From: DATNFP01 sp035606335
GTDB lineage: Bacteria; Bacteroidota; Bacteroidia; Chitinophagales; Chitinophagaceae
NCBI GenBank assembly: GCA_035606335.1
Contig: DATNFP010000090.1
Location: 1 to 30,713, forward strand
Direction: 5' to 3'
DNA length: 30,713 nucleotides
The notes below the pieces were generated by a model that saw only the letters and a list, made by a program, of their open reading frames with translations, was not told the origin of the DNA and made no database searches. Position numbers and translations under genes: made by a program. Within the stretch, counting starts at the first letter, position 1. The number at the start of each line of letters is the position of its first letter. Below, in pieces: positions 1 to 8,561 of the stretch.

Positions 1-3000
1 TTTGTCCCAAAGGTATTTACCTATGGTGAAGGCGCCGATATCACTGCTGTCATATTTGCTGCCTCCTGTGGCTATGCTGTAGCAATAGCAGGCATAAGGG
101 GGTGCTGTGCCTATATGGGCTACTGTAGAGTAAGTAGTATCATGGGTGTCATTACAGATCATCCGCAGACGGTACCAGGCAGGATAAGTGTAGGCTGCTA
201 CCGTAAAGGTATCTGACATCGATGTTCCTGCCACATCCCCCCAGCTGCTGCCATCGGGTGAGGTCTGCCAGCTCCAGCTGATATTGGACTGGTGGTACTC
301 ATGGGTGGTATCTGTAAGCATGTATGGATAACCTGAACACTGCAGGGTGTCTGTGATATCTGCTGTGCCCGCATTCACCGGGCCATTACATGGACGATAG
401 CTTATGTTCACCAGGAAGTCTATCTGCTGATTTTCGAAATAGCTTTCTCCACATGGGCTGATCGGATCGCTTTGGCCATAACCCGTCAGTACTCTAAGAC
501 CGGTGATACCCACCAGTGCTGTATCCGGTACCCTGAAGGTATCGGTTACAGTGGCTTGTGCAAGGGTAAGACCGCTGCAGCAGCTTCCTGCCAGCCTGTG
601 GTCGAATATCTGTTCAGATGGATCGTAGATACCATTATGGTTCAGATCCAGGTATAGGTTAACTGGAGTACCATAGTTGTAATCGTAATAATTGGCACTA
701 CCTACTGTTACATAGAACTGGTAAACAGTATCCCGGTACATTATAGGAAGAGTTGCGATATCACTTACCAGGGTATCATATCCCACATAAGGAATTCTTT
801 CCGATGGATTAATCGTATTCCCATCCACAGGAGTGGCATGCCCGAAATCAAGTATTGAGTCTGCTGACGGTAATTTCAGTATAGATAGATTGTTTACAGC
901 ACTATAAGGCGGAATATATACATAAGTTGCCGCCGCTGCAGCCTTGCAATAGCAGATATAGAATGGTGCAAGTTTAATAAGCTGTGTTGCGGTAGTATCC
1001 GATAAGCCAGAATTAGTACAGGTAACTATTGCCCTATAATAGGTATTGGCTGTTATATTCTGAGTAATGATTGGCAAGGTATCCCCTGAAATTGTAGACC
1101 ATGTAGAGCCATCATTGGATAATTGCCATACAAAGGAAAGACCCGCCACTTCTGATGTGCCGGTCAACCCCAAATTAAAGTTAACTCCGGAGCAGGGTAC
1201 AATATTACTTATAGAACCTGCGGTTGGTTTACCTGAACATGGCGGAAGAATTTTTACGAGGTCAAAACCCATATTGTTTGTCTCTGAATATTGTGTTTCA
1301 TATACGGCCTTAAATGCTATCACTGTTTGTGCTGAGTTGGAAGCGATAGGTATTGACTCAAATGCCCAGCCCGATGTAGCTGCAAAGCTGCCTATTTCGT
1401 TGAAGCTTGCTCCATTATTGGTAGACAACCAAACGGTAAAGGAATCATCCGGATAACCATATAAAGAAGCAGGGTTATTCAGATAAAATTGCAATGCCTT
1501 ATTACCGGTTGCTGAAATATTACAATTTGCCAACAAATACAAATTGCCAGGCGATAGATGGGACGGACTATAAGAACAGTCCTCATAAGCATAATCTGTC
1601 TGTATGCTTGCACAATGATTGCCATCTATTGAAGGCGGTGATGGAGCTGCAGATGAATAAGGATACCAGCAGCTGTAACTGGTGCCCTGGTCTTCCCTAC
1701 GCCATGAGTTATTACCATAAGATGGTGAATTAGCCCAACTGCTATCAGGTATATCATAAGTGTTGCAACGAGTTATCCAGTTCTCGAAGCTTTGTTTGTA
1801 GGGTATGCTTGCATATGTGGGTGAGAAACCACTCATATTCACCGTTACTGGAGAAGTAGTGGCCGAAGTACCACTCAACGGGCACGAAACAACACATTCA
1901 AATTCTGTTGCGCTGAAAAGCGGAGGCGAATTAAAATTGATGGCTGTATCATTCCCACCTGCATTTGTCCAGGTAATACCCCCATCGGTAGATTTCTTCC
2001 ACTGGTATTTTAAGTTACCGGCAAGGCTGGTTCCCGTGATTGCAAAATTATAACCCTGACCGGGACATGTACTCAATGTACCTCCCGGAACTACATTACC
2101 TGCTACAGGTGTGCCACTGCATGGTGGCGCTACATATACGCTATCTAAAGAAATATTGAAGTATTCATAGCTATAGCTATATCCTGGAGGCGGATTATAT
2201 GGTCTATTCCCCCGGAAGCGAATGATAGTTGTAGCTGAAGTGGAAGCAATTGGTACTGCTACTCTGGTCCATTGGCTAGCTGTATCTCCCCACCATACCT
2301 GGTTAAAGGTCAAACCACCATCGGTAGAAAGAAGCACTTTGAAAGTATCTGCATTCTCTAATGCAAAAGTTCCCCCATATGGATATGCCGGGCAATTCCA
2401 ATAAAAATATAGTGCTTTATCTCCTGTACCGCTGCAATTAACATACAGATCCATATTACCAATCAGGTTTTCATTATAGCTGCTATACATGTAACAGCAA
2501 CCATAAGGATAAGAAGTAGCTATAGAATGGAAAACTGCACTATGCGATCCACTTACATAAGGTGGTGGCGCTGAATAATAGCTTGATGCTGTACTCCATC
2601 CCGCAGTGCTACCCTGGTCATTTCTCCTCCATGAGCTATCTCCTACTGATGGATGATTGATCCAGTGGCCATCAGGCACATCGCTGTTTGCACAATAGTT
2701 TTGCCAATTTTCAAAATCCTGGAAATAAGGAAGGCTGGCATAAGCAGGGGTACCCGGAGCAAGAGTAACAGCGGCGCTATAACCTGTATCTCCACTATTA
2801 GTACAAATAGTTGCAAGCCTGTATTGATTAGAACTTATAATGGATTTAACAGTATCTGAGGTTGTTGTATCACCTGCCAGGTTGGTCCATACACCTGAGA
2901 TCAATTCCTGCCACTGATATTTCAAGTTACTATAAATACCGGCTGTACCGGTCAATATTTCATTACCGCCTGCACAAACACTTACAGAACCCGATGGAGT

Positions 3001-3672
3001 GGTAGTAACAGTTGGAGTGCCACTACAAGGGGGGGGAGGTAAAATATCAACTGTATAATCTCTTGTATCACCATAATATATGTAAGGATAAGAGTAAGAA
3101 TAACTACCAGACATATAAGTTAACTCGCCACCACAAGGATCTATTGAATCAATTGGCTCGCAACAAAATTCCCCTTCATCAATTACACGCATCAGATGCT
3201 TACCTGTCTTTGCTGTCAATGGAAGATTAATAGTAAAAGAACTACTGGAAATACATGTAAATGATGCAGCACCAGCATACATTGTTGCAACAAGCTCCGT
3301 AGAATTGTCAAATTTACCGTCATCGTTAAAATCTATCCACACAGCAGCTATCTGTTCATAGCAATAATTCGGGGTGAGTGTACCAGAATAAGAACTACCA
3401 GCCTGCATGGTATCTATCATTGAGGTATGATCAGAATAACTAGTACTTGTAATACCACAAGACGAATTATCATACAAGCTTGATGTGCCATATCCGCCGA
3501 TACTAAAACTGCTAATTGATTCGTAATAGGAACAGCCATACATAAAGTTGGCTTTGCAGACAGGTGTTGCCTGTGCGTTAGCTTTTTCGATCGTTTGTAA
3601 TGTCAGAAAAACTGGCAACAACAAAGCTAACAGGACAGGTTTTTTTAGTAGATGAGTAAACATTGATTTCAT
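1..3672 (-). CDS. Giant secreted GEVED/Ig/MAM-like modular protein (array copy 1), 3' end beyond window
   Basis: The frame is open from the ATG at 3672 to base 1 (1224 codons) with no stop. I checked the frame at the start, near residues 510 and 804, and at the left edge, so the gene is cut by the window and not broken. The N-terminus (MKSMFTHLLKKPVLLALLLP) is a signal peptide similar to that of copy 2, which supports this start. Modules in order: GEVED 1 (about 38-208, with WIDFNDDGKF near 112), Ig-like, MAM/jelly-roll-like (about 318-512, with the motif FENW), Ig-like, MAM-like (about 626-808), Ig-like, GEVED 2 (about 905-1088), Ig-like, and the start of GEVED 3 at YACYCYSIATGG near 1193. 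By comparison with copy 2, about 200 residues are missing, including the T9SS sorting domain, so export by T9SS is inferred from the paralogues. A surface adhesin or matrix role is plausible but unproven. Its last 600 bases of window sequence are GC-richer than the paralogues. Confidence 0.9.
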   Translation of the reverse strand, partial: MKSMFTHLLKKPVLLALLLPVFLTLQTIEKANAQATPVCKANFMYGCSYYESISSFSIGGYGTSSLYDNSSCGITSTSYSDHTSMIDTMQAGSSYSGTLTPNYCYEQIAAVWIDFNDDGKFDNSTELVATMYAGAASFTCISSSSFTINLPLTAKTGKHLMRVIDEGEFCCEPIDSIDPCGGELTYMSGSYSYSYPYIYYGDTRDYTVDILPPPPCSGTPTVTTTPSGSVSVCAGGNEILTGTAGIYSNLKYQWQELISGVWTNLAGDTTTSDTVKSIISSNQYRLATICTNSGDTGYSAAVTLAPGTPAYASLPYFQDFENWQNYCANSDVPDGHWINHPSVGDSSWRRNDQGSTAGWSTASSYYSAPPPYVSGSHSAVFHSIATSYPYGCCYMYSSYNENLIGNMDLYVNCSGTGDKALYFYWNCPAYPYGGTFALENADTFKVLLSTDGGLTFNQVWWGDTASQWTRVAVPIASTSATTIIRFRGNRPYNPPPGYSYSYEYFNISLDSVYVAPPCSGTPVAGNVVPGGTLSTCPGQGYNFAITGTSLAGNLKYQWKKSTDGGITWTNAGGNDTAINFNSPPLFSATEFECVVSCPLSGTSATTSPVTVNMSGFSPTYASIPYKQSFENWITRCNTYDIPDSSWANSPSYGNNSWRREDQGTSYSCWYPYSSAAPSPPSIDGNHCASIQTDYAYEDCSYSPSHLSPGNLYLLANCNISATGNKALQFYLNNPASLYGYPDDSFTVWLSTNNGASFNEIGSFAATSGWAFESIPIASNSAQTVIAFKAVYETQYSETNNMGFDLVKILPPCSGKPTAGSISNIVPCSGVNFNLGLTGTSEVAGLSFVWQLSNDGSTWSTISGDTLPIITQNITANTYYRAIVTCTNSGLSDTTATQLIKLAPFYICYCKAAAAATYVYIPPYSAVNNLSILKLPSADSILDFGHATPVDGNTINPSERIPYVGYDTLVSDIATLPIMYRDTVYQFYVTVGSANYYDYNYGTPVNLYLDLNHNGIYDPSEQIFDHRLAGSCCSGLTLAQATVTDTFRVPDTALVGITGLRVLTGYGQSDPISPCGESYFENQQIDFLVNISYRPCNGPVNAGTADITDTLQCSGYPYMLTDTTHEYHQSNISWSWQTSPDGSSWGDVAGTSMSDTFTVAAYTYPAWYRLRMICNDTHDTTYSTVAHIGTAPPYACYCYSIATGGSKYDSSDIGAFTIGKYLWDK

Positions 3673-3873
3673 ATTTTGTTTAGTCGATTTTTTTTCAGTT
3701 AGGATACGTAATTTATTAACTTTTTATTAAAAAAGTAAACTTATTGTTAAAATTTTTAGAAAGTTAATAAAGGTGGGCAGCTAAACAGATAATAATTGTA
3801 TTAATGTATGGTAATGAATGTATTATTAATAAATTTATGCTACAATAACCAAGCGCATTTCACGGAATTGCAT

Positions 3874-3901
3874 AAAAACGGGGCATATAATATGCCCCGT
3901 T
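3874..3901 (-). terminator. Rho-independent terminator of array copy 2
   Basis: A perfect 11-bp stem (AACGGGGCATA at 3877-3887 paired with TATGCCCCGTT at 3891-3901) closes a 3-nt loop. Read on the minus strand it is followed by five T residues (A run at 3874-3878). It lies 26 bp past the stop codon of copy 2, in the correct orientation, so transcription of copy 2 probably stops before copy 1. Confidence 0.85.
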
Positions 3902-3927
3902 CTACAATTTATAATAACTTATAATGC

Positions 3928-6900
3928 TTATCTAATGATCAATTTCTGGAGCATTCTTTGTCCGTCGGCTATAAGCTCTACAACGTATATACCACGTGGT
4001 TGATTACTCATGTCCAGCTGTGTGCTGAACTGACCACTTGTATTAGTATAGCTACGTTGCATAACCTGTTGGCCGGTTACATTACTAATAGAGATCTGGA
4101 GGTCTTTAACCACATTGTTAGCTGTGAACTCTACTGTGAATTTACCTGATGTAGGGTTAGGATACATAGACAAGTGTTCGATGTTATTTATGCTACCCAC
4201 AGATGTAGCTATTGGCCCTTTATGGAATTTCACAACAAAGTCCTCTGTTTCGCCGGAAGCATATGCTCCACAACCATCATCAGATGGTGAATTAGGCGCT
4301 GTATTATTATTTAATATCAAACGCATACCTGTTGGTACTTCAGTAATAACAGCATCAGGTATCGTAAGGCTGGTTGTAAGATACCAATCACTTGCGGTAG
4401 TATATGTTGTCCAAACTCTTTCATCAGGTACATCATATACAAGGTTGTTATTAAAGTCCATGAACAAAGTAATCTTAGAATCGGCGTGTTCTGCGGATTT
4501 CAATATCTGGTAAACGCTTACAGGATAAGTTGAATCAGCATACAGATCAAGCACATCACCAGTGTGATCTGTACGACCATTCACTGCTACAGGATTAAGT
4601 ATATGAGGGCCACCTTTATCCCATAGATATGTACCTATAGTGAACGCACCTATATCACTGCTATCATACTTACTACCACCTGTTGCCATGCTATAACAAT
4701 AACATGCATAAGCAGGAGCAGTACCAACATGTGCCACTTTAGAGTACGTGGTATCGTGTGAATCATTGCAAATTACTCTTAGCCGATACCATGTTGGAAC
4801 AATATAAGATGCTACAGTAAATGTATCAGTCATTGACATGCCGGGAATGTCTCCCCAACTTATTCCATCGGGAGAAGTTTGCCAGTTCCATGTAACTTTT
4901 GACTGATGATGCTCGTGGGTGGTATCTATAACCATGTAACTATATCCCACACACATAGTAGAATCACTGACCTGGGCAATACCTGCAGCAACAGGTCCAT
5001 CGCAAGGACGGTAATCTATATTGACAAGGAAATCAATGTCCTGGTTTTCATAATAAGATTCGCCACAAGGACTTATAGGATCGCTTTGACCATAGCCAGT
5101 CATCACACGTAAACCTGTAACACCTATTAATGTTGTATCTGCTATACGGAAAGTGTCTGTAACAGTTGCATTTGCAAGTGTAAGGCTTGTACAGCAACTA
5201 CCACCTAAACGATGGTCAAATATTTCTTCAGCAGGATCGTATTGCCCATTATGATTCAGATCAAGATAAATATTAACAGGTGTGTTGTAATTGTAATCGT
5301 AAGAATTATAAGAACCTACTGTTACATAAAACTGATATAAGCTATCCCTATAAAGCGTAGGCAGTATTGAGGAATCATTTGGTATTGTATCATAAGCAAC
5401 GTAATCAATTTTCTCCCAGGGATTTTTACTTCCATCAACAGGGACTGCTTTACCAAAATCCAAGATTGAATCATTTTTTGGTAATCTTAGTATTGAAAAA
5501 TTATTTACTGAGCTGCTTGGAACATTCACATTAGTTGCATTTTTAGTTGGGTCGCAATAGCATATATAAAATGGAGCCAGTTTAATCAATTGACTTGCTG
5601 TGGTATCAGAGAGCCCGGAATTGGTACAAGTCACTATCGCTCTGTAATATGTATTTGCAGTGATGTTTTGAGTTATAACGGGCAACGTATCACCAGATAG
5701 AGTAGTCCATGAACTACCATCACCAGATGATTGCCATACATAACTAAGACCCGCAGCCTGAGAGACACCCGTTAACGACAAATTGAAATTAGTTCCTGAA
5801 CAAGGCGTAACATTATTTACCGTTCCGGCCGTGGGTTTATCCTGGCATGGAGGAAGAACTTTTACCAGGTCAAGGCCCATATTATTTACATCACTGTATT
5901 GATATTTATAAACTGTTTGAAATAATATTACTGTTTGAGGTGAATTGGAAGCGATAGGCAAAGATTCAAATTGCCATGATGTAGTTGTACCATAACTTCC
6001 TATTTCCTTAAATGTTACGCCATTATCAGTTGATAACCAAACCAGGAAAGAGTCATTAGGGTAACTGTATAAGGGAGTTGGATTATTAAGATAGAACTGA
6101 AGCTCTTTATTACCTGGTGTGGACGTGTTACAGTTAACTAACAAATATAAATTACCCGGTGTAAGATTAGGTTGATTGTAACTGCAATCATAGTATGCAT
6201 AATCTGTCTGAATGCTTGCGCAATGCTTTCCATCCACTGAAGGAGGAGCAGGAGCTTTGGATGAATATGGGTACCAGCAGCTATAACTTGTGCCCTGATC
6301 CTCTCTGCGCCATGAATTATCTCCATATCCGGGAGAATTCGCCCAACTACTATCGGGTATATCATAGGTATAGCAACGGCTTATCCAGTTTTCGAAGCTT
6401 TGTGTATAAGGCACACTTGCATAAGTAGGTGAGAAACCACTCATATTCACTGTGACAGGTGAGGTAGTAGCCGAAGTACCACTTAAGGGACAAGAGACAA
6501 TACATTCAAATTCAGCTCCACTAAACAGAGGAGGTGTTGTAAATGTCAATGTGGTGTCTCCTCTACCTGTAGCATTAGTCCATGTAACGCCACCATCAGT
6601 AGATTGTTTCCATTGATATTTAAGATTACCGGCAAGGCTTGTACCAACCAAATTAAATGTATTTGTTGTACCGGGGCAAACTGTAAGAGTACCCCCCGGA
6701 TTAATATATCCTGCAGTGGGTGTACCTGAACAAGGAGGAGCAACGTATACGCTATCAAGACCTATATCTGTATAATCATAATTGTACCCATAACCCAGGG
6801 GGTCTGTATTTAATCTTTTACCCTGGAACCTGATAATAGTTGTTGCAGAATTAGATACTATTGGAACTGCGACACGTGTCCACGACTTGGCAGTATCTCC

Positions 6901-8289
6901 ACCCCAAATCTGATTAAACGTAGTTCCGCCATCTGTAGAAAGAGAGATTATTAATGAATCATTGTTATATAGGGCGTAATTGCTGCCGGCATAAGGATAT
7001 GGGGTATTTACAAAATAAAAATACAACTCTTTATTTCCCGTAGAGCCACTGCAATTGACATAGAGGTCAAGGTTACCACTATATGGCGGATTTGATGTTG
7101 AGAAAAAGGCATAAGGGGGATAATAACTATGGAACCGAGCGCTATGCGATCCGCTTTTGTAAAAAGATCCGGTTGTATAACTTTCACCAGATGTTAGTGC
7201 TCCCCAGCCGGCTGTCGAACCCTGATCATCACGGCGCCATGAGCTATCGCCGGTAGCAGGACGGTTTGACCAGCTGCCATCAGGCACATCGGAAGTACCA
7301 CAATAATTTTCCCAATTCTCAAAATCCTGAAAGTATGGCAAGCTTGCATAAGAAGGCAATCCTGATGCAAGTGTTGCCGCCGTACTATATGCCGTGTCGC
7401 CACTCGCTGTACAAAGCACACCTATTCTATACTGCGTAGATCCACTTGCGATAAATGTGGCTGTAGGTGTTGTATCGCCTGAAATACTTGTCCATGTAGA
7501 TCCAACTAATTGCTGCCAGAAAAATTTAAGACCACTATAAATACCTGCTGAGCCAGTATAGGTTTCACTGCCACCTGAGCATAATACCACTGTGCCAGTG
7601 GGAGAAACTGTAACAACAGGTGTGCCGCTGCAAGGAGGAGCGGCAACAATGTTTACATTATAATCGTCAGTAGTACCATAATAGTAATAATCCGTACCGG
7701 TTGAATCCATTTCACCGCAAGGGTCTATGTAATTTGTCATTGGCGGAGAGAAAGTATAAATAGAACGTACTCTCATACGATGTTTACCGGTAGCTGCAGT
7801 AATCGGTAAATTCAAAGTATATGAGTATGTAGGAGTATAACTGGTACAACATGGATTGTAAGCATTTGGAGTAGTTACTTCTTCATCGGGTGTAAAAACA
7901 CTGTCGTTGTTAAAGTCTATCCAAATCTGGAAAATCATTTCATAGCCTGAATTAAAAGTTATAGAACCGGCATAAGAACCACCTTGTTCAAGATTTACAG
8001 CAGGCACTGCCGATGTTCTGTCGAAATACCCATCATATGTAGATGAGATACATCCTGTCATAGCAGTTGCATCAGTAATAGACGAGCCACTGTAGCCAGT
8101 TAAATTAAATGACCGGATATAATCATCGCACGCTGGGATACTACAACATGAGTAGTAGTAGTAGTTAGGAATGCAATAGCCTCCTGCAAATGACAGCTTG
8201 CTGTCCGTTGTGAAAAAAACCAGCAAGAACAGAACGAGCGTCTGCGGTTTTTTTGATAGTTGTTTTAAGTAAGTAAAAAATGGTTTCAT
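3928..8289 (-). CDS. Giant T9SS-exported GEVED/Ig/MAM-like modular protein (array copy 2)
   Basis: A complete protein of 1453 residues. The signal peptide spans about 1-35. Modules in order: GEVED 1 (36-215; WIDFNNDSVF starts at 123), Ig-like (216-315), MAM/jelly-roll-like (316-517; FENW and SWRRDDQG motifs), Ig-like (518-625), MAM-like (626-812), Ig-like (813-905), GEVED 2 (908-1090), Ig-like (1092-1192), GEVED 3 (1195-1355; ends SGETEDFVVKF), then a T9SS type A sorting domain (about 1373-1453) with YPNP starting at 1376 and a C-terminus of QKLIIR. The family knowledge is that this domain directs outer-membrane translocation and is then cleaved. Loops are strikingly tyrosine-rich: YYYY at 43-46 and 201-204, and YGYNYDY near 500. 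Its own terminator and a 272-bp upstream gap suggest a single-gene unit. The ligand is unknown; adhesin is the best guess. Confidence 0.93.
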   Translation of the reverse strand: MKPFFTYLKQLSKKPQTLVLFLLVFFTTDSKLSFAGGYCIPNYYYYSCCSIPACDDYIRSFNLTGYSGSSITDATAMTGCISSTYDGYFDRTSAVPAVNLEQGGSYAGSITFNSGYEMIFQIWIDFNNDSVFTPDEEVTTPNAYNPCCTSYTPTYSYTLNLPITAATGKHRMRVRSIYTFSPPMTNYIDPCGEMDSTGTDYYYYGTTDDYNVNIVAAPPCSGTPVVTVSPTGTVVLCSGGSETYTGSAGIYSGLKFFWQQLVGSTWTSISGDTTPTATFIASGSTQYRIGVLCTASGDTAYSTAATLASGLPSYASLPYFQDFENWENYCGTSDVPDGSWSNRPATGDSSWRRDDQGSTAGWGALTSGESYTTGSFYKSGSHSARFHSYYPPYAFFSTSNPPYSGNLDLYVNCSGSTGNKELYFYFVNTPYPYAGSNYALYNNDSLIISLSTDGGTTFNQIWGGDTAKSWTRVAVPIVSNSATTIIRFQGKRLNTDPLGYGYNYDYTDIGLDSVYVAPPCSGTPTAGYINPGGTLTVCPGTTNTFNLVGTSLAGNLKYQWKQSTDGGVTWTNATGRGDTTLTFTTPPLFSGAEFECIVSCPLSGTSATTSPVTVNMSGFSPTYASVPYTQSFENWISRCYTYDIPDSSWANSPGYGDNSWRREDQGTSYSCWYPYSSKAPAPPSVDGKHCASIQTDYAYYDCSYNQPNLTPGNLYLLVNCNTSTPGNKELQFYLNNPTPLYSYPNDSFLVWLSTDNGVTFKEIGSYGTTTSWQFESLPIASNSPQTVILFQTVYKYQYSDVNNMGLDLVKVLPPCQDKPTAGTVNNVTPCSGTNFNLSLTGVSQAAGLSYVWQSSGDGSSWTTLSGDTLPVITQNITANTYYRAIVTCTNSGLSDTTASQLIKLAPFYICYCDPTKNATNVNVPSSSVNNFSILRLPKNDSILDFGKAVPVDGSKNPWEKIDYVAYDTIPNDSSILPTLYRDSLYQFYVTVGSYNSYDYNYNTPVNIYLDLNHNGQYDPAEEIFDHRLGGSCCTSLTLANATVTDTFRIADTTLIGVTGLRVMTGYGQSDPISPCGESYYENQDIDFLVNIDYRPCDGPVAAGIAQVSDSTMCVGYSYMVIDTTHEHHQSKVTWNWQTSPDGISWGDIPGMSMTDTFTVASYIVPTWYRLRVICNDSHDTTYSKVAHVGTAPAYACYCYSMATGGSKYDSSDIGAFTIGTYLWDKGGPHILNPVAVNGRTDHTGDVLDLYADSTYPVSVYQILKSAEHADSKITLFMDFNNNLVYDVPDERVWTTYTTASDWYLTTSLTIPDAVITEVPTGMRLILNNNTAPNSPSDDGCGAYASGETEDFVVKFHKGPIATSVGSINNIEHLSMYPNPTSGKFTVEFTANNVVKDLQISISNVTGQQVMQRSYTNTSGQFSTQLDMSNQPRGIYVVELIADGQRMLQKLIIR

Positions 8290-8506
8290 ATTTAATTTTG
8301 CAGATTAAAATTCAATCACGCTTTATCGCGACAAGAAATCCCGCTTAGGCATTGATTATAAACACTTTGTCAATACGTAAGCAAACCTTTTTTTATAAAA
8401 CCAACAAATAATTTGCAAGAAAAAATAGCTGAATCCGGATATTTTTTTTAACTCACGACATAATAAAATGAGAACTAACCCTGAATAAATAAAATACAAT
8501 TCAAAT

Positions 8507-8535
8507 AAAAAAAAAGCCGCTTGTGTAGCGGCTTT
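8507..8535 (-). terminator. Rho-independent terminator of array copy 3
   Basis: AAAGCCGC (8513-8520) pairs perfectly with GCGGCTTT (8528-8535) around TTGTGTA, whose end bases can also pair. On the minus strand the hairpin is followed by a run of nine T residues (A run at 8507-8515). It lies 26 bp past the stop of copy 3, the same distance as the terminator after copy 2, although the stem sequence differs. Confidence 0.88.
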
Positions 8536-8561
8536 CAGAATATTAATCGATAGTTAATCTT

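Noticed and set aside
1..3672. Possibility that copy 1 is a pseudogene because no complete coding frame is closed in the window
   Set aside because: The minus frame is open across all 1224 codons checked at several points; it simply runs off the left edge.
3719..3736. ACTTTTT-ATTA-AAAAAGT hairpin before array copy 1
   Set aside because: It is made almost only of A and T and such pairs arise often by chance in this region; no function can be supported.
8152..8163. Trinucleotide repeats considered as a CRISPR or minisatellite array
   Set aside because: The repeats are only 3-bp units within a coding frame; there are no spaced direct repeats of CRISPR length.
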